A DNA stretch of 64,000 bases from Pinus tabuliformis. Lineage: Eukaryota > Streptophyta > Pinopsida > Pinales > Pinaceae. This document shows, in pieces, positions 36,292 through 49,105 of the stretch. Under the pieces are notes generated by a model that worked only from the letters and a program-made list of their open reading frames with translations, made no database searches and had not been told where the DNA came from. Position 1 is the stretch's first letter; the number at the start of each line of letters is the position of its first letter. Location of the stretch: the NCBI GenBank assembly GCA_031772625.1, contig CM062805.1, positions 517,370,102 to 517,434,101 on the forward strand. Reading direction: 5' to 3'. The position numbers and the translations under genes were made by a program.

Positions 36292-36691
36292 CTCACACTG
36301 CCTTCTGTAACTAGAAAAATTATGGATTTCCTCTAGAAAAATGGAACTCAAAATCCTCTAGGAAAATTTGGAAATTATTCCCTATGTGTGTGCACTTTCT
36401 CTTCCACCCGACACTGATTCTGCTCTAGCAAACTGCTGCAAAACCCTTTGTGCCTAGACAAGAAATCTGCTCAGTGAAAATACTGTGTTTTTTCTCCTCC
36501 CTCTGCCTGTTGGAATCACTATTTCAAACAAATCGAACTTTCTTGCAAATGAAACTGGAAAATTGAACCCTTTATCATTAATTCACATTGCCTGTCTTGG
36601 CACTACACAACCCATGAAAATTTCGGGCTGCTGCTCCCTCTAAATAGTGAATTTTTCCTCTTCCACCTCTGAGCTTCCTTTCCATCAACTA

Positions 36692-36703
36692 TGCTCTCAT
36701 ACC
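36692..36703 (-). other. Copia primer binding site
   Basis: The minus strand reads TGGTATGAGAGC, one mismatch from the initiator tRNA-Met site TGGTATCAGAGC, directly next to the LTR end (TGCGAAAATT on +). Confidence 0.75.
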
Positions 36704-37029
36704 ATGCGAAAATTTCTAAAACTTCTATTGTACTAATTGGAACTAATTCTTCTAACTAAAAAATTAATTATGCAGTTTATTTCTATGGAAACAAAAAAAT
36801 AATCACACTGCATTCTTCACAAATAAAATAATACAGATAATAAAAGCACTAAAAACTGAGAAATGCTAGCACACACAAAAATTGTGACACCATTATTTTG
36901 GACAATAGTCCCTAGAAAAACCTAAATTTGGGAGAAAATAGTAGCAACTCAGGGTTTATATTATTATTTTCAGCAAAAATTATGAGTACAACAAAATGTC
37001 ATGAAACTGGTGATTCTACCTAAGAGAAA

Positions 37030-37675
<646 letters not shown>

Positions 37676-38567
37676 TCATGTAGATTCACAAGCTAATGCA
37701 ATTTGCTAAAGCAAGAGACAAGAATCTACTTCTACTCTTTATAGCAGAAACCCATAAACATCGAGAAAACAATAATAAATAGAGGAAGAGAATCAATGGC
37801 ATAAAACACAATAAATATCCAGGGAAATCCATAGCTCTAAACCCCACTAGATGTTTTGTATTAATCCAGAAAATCAAGATGAAATTATAATACTTGTTCT
37901 CTCTAGAACAATCCCAACACTCAGCAAATTCAATCTCCAACTCATAAGCAAGCTCAAGGCAGAAGCTTATCCAATTCACAAGCTCTCCAAATCTCTATTC
38001 CAACGTGTAATTTGTATGAAGGATAGCTTGTATTTAAAGGGAAATAAAGCCTCTAAAAATAGCACAATCCCTTAAGGATCAGTTCCTAATTGCATGCACT
38101 ATCAGTGCAACTTGGAAAAAGCTAAAACAAATAGTACACTATCCCTACACTCTAGTCTCAACCGGGTCTTTCTCAGAATCAACATGCATGATTTTCTGAT
38201 GAGTAAATATTTAGTTAACTAGAGTAGCACTTGTGGAGTTCATTAGTGTCACTATTGAATGTTAACTCACTATTAGTTCTCTCAATTAGTTTGAGAACTG
38301 ATTTAATTGAACTGACTCATGAAATTGAGTCTTGTATTTTACAACTCACACTGGACTCCTATAAAGTAGGGATAACATATACGTGACTTCCAAAAGACTT
38401 CCAACTCGAATTTCCTAAGTTAAGTAAGTTTAATAAACTTAATTTAACTATTTTAAGCTGCTATGAGAATAGAATTTGAATTTAATTCAAAGTTTAATTC
38501 AAGGACAAATTAAACTGGAATTTCTTGTTGCCAATTCTCAACAAAGGAGAGAAGGAGGGAGATAGAC
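37676..38567. other. Unassigned AT-rich interval
   Basis: No domain or terminal repeat was recognised. It could be the remainder of the copia 5' LTR. Confidence 0.35.
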
Positions 38568-38944
38568 GTACATTAACTAGATGTATAATGTATGATATGC
38601 ATTGATTTTAGTGTAAGCACAAATAAATTATTGACAATGTGCATTGGTTTCAGTGTTACAGTAATTCAACCATAAATAAAATACTTGATTTTTTTAGCTT
38701 AAATAAAATGTTCACTCATATGAAATATTTTCTTCTTGAAACTATAAACTATTTGTAATTGACTACTACTTTTTAATGTTTCACATTTCAATATCATGTT
38801 GAACATGGAAGGATTTACACATGTATCTCATAGTGAGCATTATACCATTAAAATATATAGAAAATAGTGAACTTAATTTTCAACTAATGCATTAGCTTAA
38901 GTGTAATTGAATTAATTGATTTCAGTAAATATTGTTGGAATGCA
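38568..38944. repeat. Dispersed AT-rich repeat, fullest copy
   Basis: It shares 38568-38790 with 45808-46022 and 38762-38866 with 27495-27603. It starts with gtacattaactagat, the site that was duplicated by the LINE in the next copy. No TIRs were recognised. Confidence 0.65.
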
Positions 38945-39360
38945 TAGAAGGAAGAGAGAGAGGACTAAAGAGAGGGAGGGAGAGGGAGATGGAGTTGGAG
39001 GGCGAGAGAAAGGGAGGGAAGAAGAAAGATTATATATATATATTCGAGAGAGAGTTTGTATTCTTGTGGGGTGAGATAAAGAGACAAAAAAGGAGAGACA
39101 GAGAGAGATAGAGATATATATGGAGTGGGGAGAGAGGGAAGAAGAGAGAGATAGAGAGAGGGAGGACAAGATATAGATAGATATGGAGAGAGAGTGTGTG
39201 TGTTTGGGGGGTGAGATAAAAAAACAAAGGAGATATAGATATGAATGATAAGGGGAGAGATATGGAAGAAGAGAGAGACAAAGAGGAGTGGTAGAGAGAG
39301 ATACAATGAGATGTGGGGGATAGAGGTAAGGGGAGAGAGGAGAGAAAGAGGGAGGTATAT
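38945..39360. repeat. Second purine-rich minisatellite block
   Basis: Same composition and core motif as 37030-37675. Together with the flanking dispersed repeat it suggests a higher-order unit (purine block plus AT-rich block) repeated at least twice. Confidence 0.7.
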
Positions 39361-39375
39361 GTACATTAACTAGAT
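39361..39375. repeat. LINE target-site duplication, left
   Basis: gtacattaactagat; the right copy at 45808-45822 differs by one base. Confidence 0.88.
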
Positions 39376-39639
39376 TTTTTTCCTCGAGGAAAAGTCGTAA
39401 TTTTCTATTAATTTGAGAAAATTACATGTTGTAGATGCCAACCAGGCATATGCAGAGGGTTAGGCCAAAGCCTTAAAAAATATATACATGTTTGTATGAA
39501 ATTACCCAAGAGGGTATACTGTAGTTGATTGGAAATATATATATACAGGGAAATAAAGAGCATAATATAAGAGTATGACAATATCTGCAAAAAAGGATTG
39601 CATTAGGGCCTATTAGCCCCTTGAAATATCTTATCTATG

Positions 39640-42600
39640 TATGGCTGATGGTAATACTAGTAGTGATCATCATCTAGTTGTTCATGTATTAGCCATAGAC
39701 CCCTGGGCTAGACTGTGACCTCCTTGGATAACTAGTTGGAAATCTGATTACATTCCCTATAAATATGATGACAAGAAATATAATCAAATTGCGATTTTAA
39801 AAGTATGGCTTCATCCAATATGTTCCTGAGTGAGTGCACATGACATGTATTTGTGTTATTGAACCAGTTTATAATGATTAGGGAGTCCCCAAAATCTGTA
39901 GGTGTCTGCAACCATGATCCAAAGAAAAATGAAGAAAATGTCTAAGGGTGATGAGTTCAACATATTTGTTTGTACCAGCCACGAGGCCCATCTGGATATG
40001 GAAAATATGGTTGTCATATAGATGCAATAAAACACCCCCCCCACCCCACATCCTTGATCTTGTGCAGATCCATTAAAGTATGCCCAGGGGTGATCTCGGT
40101 CTATATCTTCAGGTGTAACAACATAGATAGGAGGAGTGTGTTCCTCGTCAGGGATTTCATGGAATGAGTTTATAATATGGGCAATTGAAAGAGGCCACCA
40201 AGCATCTTTATCTCTAAAGATGATTCCATTCCTATTCAACCAGAGTGACCAACAGATAATAAGGGGGAGGTTGCATGCTTTCTGGTTCGAGGACTCAATC
40301 CACCAATGATTCCAAGCATCCAAAATGTTATCTCCATGCCATCTCTGAGTAATAGCCAGTGAGGAGAGAATATGTTCCCATAAATTGACAACAACAAGGC
40401 AGATAAGAAAGAGGTGTTCATTTGATTCTTTGGCTTGATGACAGAGGACGCACTAGGAGGGACCATAAAAAGACCTTTTCTTTAGATTTTCCCTAGTAGG
40501 AGTTTTGTTCATTAGAACATTCCACATAAACAACCTGGTATATGGGGGGGCTTTGAGCTTCCAAAGGGTGCACCACCACCTGACCAACTCAGGTGGCTTG
40601 TGTGAAACATAAATAATAGGATAGCCTTCTTTTGGGGAATAATTTTTGTGCGCTGTAGGTGCCCAAATGAGTTCATCTTCATCCTCTGAGATATGAACAT
40701 GCGATTCAGTCAAAGCGGAGATATAGCCCACCCAATCCTGTTGCCATTGGACAGGGATTCCTAGAAGATCAATTGATTTCCAAGCTTGTACAAATATGGT
40801 GGAATTCTCTGAATCAGAAATATGGGAAATTGAGTTGATGCCTCGATCGTTTAGGAAATTAATAAGATCAGGGGGCATCCTATACATGTTTCCGCATCCT
40901 ATCCAAGGGTCCATGCCGATGCACATTGATATTCCAGATTTAATATGACATACAAGGACATATCTAATAGTGGGAAGAGTACAAAGAAGAAGCCTCTAGA
41001 TCATTGAAATACCAGCTCTGTGCCAGGATGGGAGTCGAATCCAATCCATAATATGAAGAGGCCATATGTATTTGTGATGGACCACATCAGTCCAAAGGCT
41101 GCGTGTCGTGAGAACATGCCAACCCATCTTGGAAAAAAGAGCATGTGCAAAGGAGGATAGGTCCTTCAATCCCCAACCACCCCATTTCTTTGGAAGGGTG
41201 ATGTGACTCCAGCCCACCCAAGCAAAAGGCCTCCCCTCCTTGAAACCATTCCACAGGAATCTACAACAAATTTTTTGTATCTGAGATAGGATTCCTTTGG
41301 GAATCCAAGCCAAGGACATCCAGTATACCGGGGTCACCTCTAGGACCGATTTGATAAGGACTAAATGCCCTGCTCTAGATAAGAACCTATGATTCCAGTT
41401 ATGTAGTCTTTTTTCCACCTTGGCCACAAGCCAAATCCAATCCGCAATCTTGTAACTATGTGGCTTGATGTGGAACCCAAGATATTTGAGTCCATCTTCC
41501 AAATAAAGTCTCTAAAAAGGGAACTTCTGAAGAGCAGTCTAGATTTCCTGAGGGGAGCATTCTGAGAAGGAGATGGTGGATTTCAACTGGTTTGATTCCA
41601 TTCCAGTTGCAAGGCAAAAAAGCTGCATGATAGAAGAGAAAATAGAGAAGTCCCGAATACCCCCACTGAGGAAGATGAGGACATCATCAACAAAAAGTAG
41701 GTGGGAGATGATACATTGGTCTGTAATCTTGATACCCTGAAGTCGCCCTTCTCTTCTTTCCTACAGTATTAATCTGCTCAAACCTTCCATTACAAGGAGG
41801 AAGATGAGTGGAGAAAGGGGACATCCCTGTCTGAGTCCTCGCTCTGCATGGAAGAAATTGGAGGCTGAGCCATTTATGAGAATGCTGAAGGAAACAGAAG
41901 TGATACAACACATGATCCAATGAATGAAAGGAAGGGGGAAGCCCAGGTGTGTTAGAAGCATTCTTAAGTATAACCAACTGACATGATCAAAAGCCTTAGA
42001 GAGGTTGATCTTGAGGATAGAGCCTTTTAAATGCCTTGTCTTGATGGAGTGGAGGACCTCCTATGCAGTGCCAATGGCCTCATGAATTTTTCTATTATGC
42101 AGAAAGGAAAATTGTTCAGATGAGATGTGGGCAGATAGGATGGGCTTTAATCTATTAGCAATGATTTTGGCAATAATCTTGTAGAGGAAATTGCAAAGGG
42201 AGATAGGCCTCAAATCATTGAAAGAAAGTGGGGAGTCCAATTTCGGGATGAGGGCAATGAAGGTGTAATTGATGGCCTCATACATTCAACCAGATGATCT
42301 GCATTCCTCCACAACCTTAAGTAGGTCCTGACCAATGGTCTCGAAGAAAGCCAAATAGAATTCAATAGACCATCCATCCGGGCTAGGGATTTTATCCTTT
42401 TTAAACCATTTGAGGGTGCTTTCCAGTTCCCCCATTGTAACAGGCTTGATGAGGTCAAATTCCGCATCCTGATCAAAAAATCGAGGAAATAGTCTAGCAA
42501 CTCTAATGATTTCAGAAAGAGTGGCCTCAGGAGGAGCCTTGAAAAGCTGTTGGAAGTGGTTAGTACCAAGATGAGCCAGTTGGTGAAAAGTGTGAGTAGG

Positions 42601-43732
42601 TTGGCCATCCTCATTAGGCATCTTCTAGATAGTATTAATTTCCCGTCTCCCATTCACAAAATTATGGAAGAATTTGGTGTTATCATCCCCTGCTTGTAAC
42701 CAGATAGCCCTACTTCTAAGGCGCCAAGTCTCCTCTCATTCTTTAAGAATTTTGGATTGTTGTACCTCCAGGTCTATGAGGGTGTTTTTAGCTTCTCCAA
42801 AGGAGAATCCCCTCCCATTTGCATCCATCAAATCTACCATCTTGTCTTCGATGAGCCTTAGAGTTTGATCATCCCAATATCTTTTATGTTTAGCCCATTG
42901 TATAGATAATCTCTTTAGGTCATTTAGATTGTGACAAAAACCTTCTAAAATAGACCTCCCCTGTGCAAGAGGGTGAGCCTGCCAATAGTCATTTACCAAT
43001 TTGATGTAATCAGGGTCCATCAACCAGATGGAGTTAAATTTAAAGGGAGATCTTGAATTCTGAGAGGGTCCCAACAACTCCAAAAAAATAGGGGAGTGGT
43101 TTGTCAAGGCCCTTACCAAGTTCTCCTTAATTAAAAAGAGATCAGTCTTCTGGTCAGTGATGCCTCTCTAGTTCTTTTGATATGCCAAGTTAGTTGCAGC
43201 TTATTCATAGGGATATCTACCAGACGATGCTACTCCAGAAGATGCTACATATTGTCTGAGAGGGGGTCCAACTAGGCATTGTGTCCCCAAGATTCCACAT
43301 GTCCAATTGAGAAATTGAGATCCCCTCCCAGAATAAGATTGTCAGAGTTTGTGAGAGATAGGTTGAGTAAGTGATTCCAAAATTCTTCCCTGTTATGATA
43401 GGGAGCATAAACATTGATAATTCTAAATTCTAGGACCAACTCCGAGGAGTATATATCCATACCAATAAAACTAGCCCCCCCCAGGATGAAAGAAGCTTAA
43501 ACCTGTGGGGGTTAATTCCAAGTGCGATTCCCCCAGATTGCCCACTGATATCCAAAGCGTGGAAGGTCCATCCCGACTTTAGGGATTTCATTACAGAGAT
43601 AACCTACTTGGACAACCCAAGGGTTTCTTGTAGATAGATAATATCGATCTGCTCAGAATCCAGAAGTCTTTTGAGGGCTAGTTTTTTGGTAGGGCTAGCC
43701 AACCCTCTATAGTTGAAAGAGATCCACTTCAT
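39640..43732 (-). pseudogene. LINE ORF2: endonuclease, reverse transcriptase, RNase H
   Basis: An AP-type endonuclease starts at 43732 (MKWISFNYRGL; later NVYAPYHNREEFW and NLILGGDLNFS). RT follows with KDKIPSPDGWSIEFYLAF, FIALIPKLDSPLSFNDLRPISLCN, GLRQGCPLSPLIFLLVME and the catalytic FVDDVLIFLS (FADD-type box). A zf-RVT-like region follows (WWCTLWKLKAPPYTRLFMWN...). The C-terminus is an RNase H domain (DHPWAYFNGSAQDQGCGVGG, then MAEL, GDSLIIINW, and YNQIS before the last acid, across frame changes). Its first catalytic Asp reads Asn here. RNase H at the end of ORF2 is known in some plant L1 clades. Stops and shifts are spread throughout. Confidence 0.85.
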
Positions 43733-45567
43733 GTATGAGGCTAGGGGAGGGTGTCTGATGCTCTAAGAACCCTATCAAGTGTAGTTTTGTTACCCTGAGC
43801 CACATCCACCCTTGCTTGGATAATGGATTCAGAAATGAAAGAATGCCGACCCCTTGGAGGCTTGGAGATCTTGGAGGGGGCGATAGGCCAATACCAGAAG
43901 GCTCAGAGGGGTGTTTACCCCGAGAGCAAATATTGTAGGGGTGAGAGTTACAGGAGGAGAATGATGCACCAAGAGAGGGAGGTGAAGTGGTCAGCCCAGG
44001 TATAGATGGCGAGGTGGTAGTAAAGGATGGGGGAGGGGGGTTTAGAGGGCAAGTAAGAGGAGTGGTGGATATGCATGCAAAGGATGCAAATGCAACATGA
44101 AATTGAGGTGCAGAAGTAGATAACAATAAAGAAGATGCAGAAAAAAGAGATGAAGAAATACCCGCAGAAAGGGTGGCCGCAACAGCTGCCCGAGATCTCG
44201 TCATGGGAGGTGAAGGAGGCTGGTGAGTGGCTAATGAAGTCATCTGTGCAGAACTGTGATCCGGTGGCTTCGGACGAGAGGACTGAGAAGGCTTCTTATC
44301 CATGGGTGCTTGTGCCGCAGTTCCAACACCATATGTGTCTTTGATGGGAGAGGAGGCAACAATAACCAATGGGAATTCCTTGTAGAGATGGCTGACCTTG
44401 TGACACCTCCTACATCTGAACGTCGTCCCTTCATAATCCAGAATCTGGATGTGGGTGAATATTTTCCACTAAGAGTGATTTTCTCCTCCAGTCCTTCTCT
44501 GGTGTCCAGGTACACCAGGATGCATGCCAACGATTTGTTGCCTGAGGTAATGAAATATTTATCATAATCAAGGAATGTGCCTAATACATTCCCAATGTGA
44601 GAAAAAATATCCTCAAACCAGAAATGTAGGGGAAGTCCCGGGAGACAGACCCAAAGTGGCCCAACACCCAATTGTTCCTGCTCAGGGTAAAAAAGAGGAC
44701 TCCATCTCTTAAGCAGCATGAGTGCCAATTCTATGTGCTAATACCATGAGAGGACCCATGATGTATAATCCTCCCTTTGAAAACTTAGAGCGAACCAACC
44801 ACAAGCCAGAGTGGTAACAGACGAGAGTTCACTGAGGATGTTCCCCTAAATCTTAGTGACCCAAAGATGGAGCCGGGCGGTCGAGTAAGACCTTCCTCTA
44901 ACCCTTCCCACCAGAACCTTGTTCATCGTGTCCACTACGTCACCCATTTGTACTCCTTCTCTAAAACAGAGGGACAGGTCCCTGTGTGAGGCTTTGATGT
45001 ACTTAGATATTCTAACGTTTCCCAAACGTGGGGCTGTCAGATGATCCTATAGGGGGTCAAGAGACACGAGGGAGCCTCCTGTGACCTAGGGTTATATGAC
45101 CTAGGGTTTACAGCCGGGACATCAAGACAACTAAATGAAATGGATGGTTACCCAAGTTCAGTAATAGAGGTCGGAAACGATGATGAAGTCGAGATTTGTG
45201 AATGGGGATTAACCCCAGAGTCGATACCCATAGATGAGCGATGGGAGAAATTGGACAAAAAGAGGGGTGGGTCAGGGAGAGGATGGTCGAAAGATGGAGA
45301 TGGAGGAATGCACGAGACAAGAAATTGTAAGGAGGTCGGAGAGAAGGAAGGACTATTGAGACCTGATGATGAAATTGAGAGAGATGAAAATGGTAGGTTG
45401 GGCACAGAGGTACCGGGGTTTGTGCAGATAGGCGGCGGTCCTGACCACGACAAATGACGATGAAAGGGGGACCTAGAAAATGACACATTTGGCAGAGAGC
45501 TAGGGTATGTACAAATGGGCTCATAGTGGAAAGGCTCCTCCAAAAAGTCGACAACATCTTCCTCCAT
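43733..45567 (-). pseudogene. LINE ORF1 (DUF4283-like RNA-binding protein)
   Basis: From ATG 45567 (MEEDVVDFLEEPFHYEP) a Pro/Ser-rich N-terminus runs to a stop near 45148. The DUF4283-like core is at 44728-44450 (LLKRWSPLFYPEQEQLGVG, LPGLPLHFWFEDIF, IGNVLGTFLDYDKYF, CILVYLDTREGLEEKITL). A CCHC-like knuckle (FRCRRCHKVSHLYKE, last Cys lost) follows after a frame change. A low-complexity Ser/Pro/Ala tail (44369-43733) ends next to ORF2. It would coat the element RNA. Several frameshifts make it inactive. Confidence 0.8.
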
Positions 45568-45807
45568 TGCCGAAAAATGTTGTAGCAAAAAATGGAATGG
45601 TAGGAATGGGCCGTAGGGTGTGTTGATCACAATGTCGATGAAATATGTGACAGACCATCAAGGTGAGATCGCCACATAGATTGGGCAGGGCGGAGATAGC
45701 TGTAGCTGCAGTGAGAGTGAAACAAACCCTAAACCCTAACCGAAATCTGTCGTTGTACATGATTAGAGCTCCATTTGGCCAATTCTTAATTTAACAATGA
45801 TTACCAT

Positions 45808-45822
45808 GTACATTTACTAGAT
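45808..45822. repeat. LINE target-site duplication, right
   Basis: gtacatttactagat; see 39361-39375. An uninterrupted version of the same site exists at 38568-38582. Confidence 0.88.
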
Positions 45823-46022
45823 ATATGATGTATGATTTATATTGATTTCAATGTAAACACAAAAAAAACAATATTATTATTATTATTGGCAACATGCATT
45901 CATTTATGTGTTACAGTAATTCTACCATAAATAAAATACATGAATTTTCATCTTAAATAAAATGTTCAATCACTTGGATGGTTAGCTTCTTGAAACTATA
46001 AACTATTTGTAATTGACTACAT
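45823..46022. repeat. Dispersed AT-rich repeat, copy beyond the LINE
   Basis: It continues the copy interrupted by the LINE and aligns with 38583-38790. It contains a short (ATT)n run near 45870-45885. Confidence 0.65.
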
Positions 46023-48232
46023 TCTCATTATTCTCATTTTCCATCATTCATAATTATTAGTCACTCTGCATTCAAACGTGTTGGAATTGTAGTGTTCAGG
46101 TTGATGTCAACATGGATGTAGTACTATCTATATTATCATTGATGTCAACCTGATGCAGGTAGCCATCATGATTTGTGTCTATTTATCATTGGTTTGATGC
46201 CCAAATCTTGTTCTAATGTAGAGGTGTTGATCCATGCAGTGGTGTTTGGACAACTAGGCCTCCATGTCCTTGACTTGATGAAGAGGTGTTGATCCACGAA
46301 GAGGTTGTTGAGGTGTTTAGGTTTTTGAACATATGATTAAGGATGCCAGCAAAAGAAGAGATTCAAGTTTGAGGATTTCACGTGCTAGGATGCTAATGGT
46401 AAGGGTGTGGCTATGACTATAGGACTATGTGTGCACCTCAAATGTTTTTATTAGTTTTTTTAGTGATATTGTTTGGGATATTTGATAAAAAGGGTTGGAA
46501 AAAGGTTAACTATCATCTAAATGAATAAGAAAAAAATTAGGAGGCTTAGTGATGGATATTGATTGCACCTTCTATCAATTATAAAATCGTGGAGTGTGAA
46601 GAATAAATGGTTGGATTGAGAGAGTGTGTTTTCTACAAGAGTGAAGAGTTAGAGAGCATTTAAGAGCTTATTCTTGGAGCATATTTCAGAGGATGGTGGA
46701 GCTACAAAATATATACATGGCTAATCTATTTTTGTTGCATATCATGTCTCCTAGTTGGTGCTAATATGGAGAGAAGAGACATCAATGTAGGAATTGTAGT
46801 TTTATATCAGAGTTTATAGTAGTGATGCACTTATGTTGCAAGGGTTTTATTTGAGAGTTCATTTTTCTAGCTTCAATATATTGAGTTCTCAATGGATGCT
46901 TAAGTTTTTGGTATGGTTTAATGTGTATATCGTATTTCCATTATATGGTTTCAAGGATTGATTTGGTTGAGGATATTTAGGTTGAGATTGTGTAGCACAT
47001 GCATGCACATTGGTGATTGTTTGATGAGTTTGATTCAAGTGTGTAGATTGTACTCAGTTGATGGGATAATGTATTGTTTGAGGTTGTGTTACAGTGATTG
47101 TGTTGGAGAGCTTGCATTTAGTGTTGGACGTATGAGTAGGTGGATTGATTGTGATTCAGTGTGTTGAAGGGCTTTTATATGCAAATTGTGGATGATATTG
47201 TAGGTGTTTGATTCAATTTCTGATGAGTTTAATGTATGATGGGCCATAGTGTTTGATTGTATTAGAATGTTGGGGCTTGCACACTAGTAGTGACTAGAGA
47301 ATGAGATGCAGAAGAAATTTTACATAAAATAAAAGACAACCACAAACACTACAATATCTGAAGTCAAACATTTGAATGATTTGTGCTTTGAATAACAATT
47401 TTCATATGAAAATAAGGAAAAACTAGCATGTGTGACAATAATAACAATAAAATAGAATAGTTTGAGATTGATCACAATGAAGACTATTTGTAATTGCCTA
47501 GATGATTATTATTCAGATTTGCTATCATCCATTCAAAAAATTTATTTCATCATTCAAGTTATTAAAAGCCTTGATCAAATTTAAAATTAAAATGACCATT
47601 ATCCATATTTAACATATTTAAAATGATCAAAATAATTACATATTCAACAAATTTTGTATGAGTGCACACAATTGGAACCAGTCTAGATCCATCTTAACTA
47701 TGGATCTATCAAGCATGTATTATAACAGGAATTATGAAATGTGACAATGTCTCTACTTCTAATGCCACAATATCCTACTACAATATAATTGGGAGATAAA
47801 CAAATATGATTCCACAAGAGTTCCCCATGATATTTTGAATCACAAATTAAAATCAAGCCTTGATTTTAAAATTCCATGACCACATTTTCTCTTATGATAC
47901 TAACAATATATAATCATGGGAACTAGGAAACTGGATAGGAGAAATTATTTACACATAAAAAATGAGAAAATAAAACAAAACAAAACAAAATAATAAATCT
48001 TTGTCGTTATTTTTTATATCTCCTAATAATGAAATGAATAACACAAAAAATATCCAATAATATTATAACCTCATAATCCAATACAATTACTATATATGAT
48101 AGTTACTCCATATAGCATTCTCATAAACATTAATAATATACCTACATAAAACAATTTAAAAACCTTAAAGAAACACTAAATGATATAAATGAAAAAAAAA
48201 ATACAATCTTTTCCCTTCTACTTGCATAGGCT
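46023..48232. other. AT-rich stretch without recognised gene
   Basis: A segment starting TGTTGGAATTGTAG near 46079 has the look of an LTR start, but no partner or end was found. 47300-48230 is strongly AT-rich. No domain was seen in six frames. Confidence 0.4.
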
Positions 48233-49105
48233 TCATGGTACATATATCAACAAATCTACTTCTTCTTTATCTCATTCCAAGAAATCCCTTTCAATCAAAT
48301 CTTAACCGACTTTTTAATTTCCATGAAATCTAACTTGAATAGCCCTTCAAGTTCCTGAGCACATTCACTCACAATTATTTTGTAATGTAAAACCTTTTTT
48401 GCCTTCATAATCTATACTATCGATGCATCAATAAGAAAACACCTATCCTTGTGAATATCCTCACATGATTTTTTCTTCTCGTTTTGCAGTGGCATTGGAA
48501 GTTTTATCTTCCTTGTTCTATCTATAAAATTAAAATTGATTTTAAAATTATCTAATGTAATTACGGTGGTTGTATCTGGAATCTTCACACTCTTCTTCAA
48601 TAAGAACAATCGCTGCATTCTTCACATTCATTCGTGTTTCTAGAAAAACCAGGTCTTGGAAGTACATGATTCCAACTTTTCTAATCGAAATAGTGGAGGG
48701 ATTCCTTTCGGTGAACTGATGATCCAAATATTTGAAGAAAACGTCCATCCAATGTAGCATCATCGCCTTATAAATTTTCTAGCGTTTCACAAGTTCTCTC
48801 AACAACAATTTGTCATCATCATTATATTCCCTCAAAGATGGTGAAACCTTTGAGGTGATGTACTCTTTAATGGAATCCCCATATCTATCACAGATTTGTT
48901 CACAGTAGGATGGTTTATTGCCAAGGCGAAGGCACAGATGGTAGACAATACTATAACTAACGATTCTGTCTTTTGAAGTCACCTGAAAGTTGAGATCTCC
49001 CTACAACCGGGTTCTTAGTTGTAGGATAGCTTTATAAATAAAAGCCCAACCTTCTTCCAAATCAGTGATTTTGTCTTTCACGGCCCTATTGACAATAACC
49101 CATCC
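48233..49105 (-). pseudogene. Cullin-1-like processed pseudogene with internal deletion
   Basis: The minus strand reads ITDLEEGWAFIYKAILQLRT, IVSYSIVYHLCLRLGNKPSY, CEQICDRYGDSIKEYITSKV, LREYNDDDKLLLRELVKR, then FFKYLDHQF and VGIMYFQDLVFLE. This is the CUL1 N-terminal repeat that binds SKP1/F-box adaptors in SCF ubiquitin ligases. It jumps near 48580 to the cullin C-terminus (FNFIDRTRKIKLPMP, HKDRCFLIDASIV, IMKAKKVLHYK, LIERDFLE), the winged-helix region with the NEDD8-acceptor context. About two thirds of the usual ~740-residue protein is missing. Stops replace a Trp (near 48780) and an Arg before IMKAKK, and there is a frameshift near 48300. No introns interrupt the N-terminal part, while plant CUL1 genes are multi-exon, so a retrocopy is likely. 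Confidence 0.82.

Larger units (their letters stand above)
39376..45807 (-). mobile_element. L1-type LINE, near full length
   Basis: 6.4 kb in minus orientation. It ends in a short poly(A), seen as a T run at 39375-39381 on +. It has a 15-bp target duplication, a 5' UTR, ORF1 with a DUF4283-like domain and knuckle, and ORF2 with endonuclease, RT, zinc-like and RNase H regions. All ORFs are broken. The 5' UTR holds a telomere-like AAACCCTAAACCCTAA stretch at 45725-45740. Confidence 0.92.

Noticed and set aside
46079..47300. TGTTGGAATTG... as a complete LTR
   Set aside because: No CA end, partner or target duplication was found.
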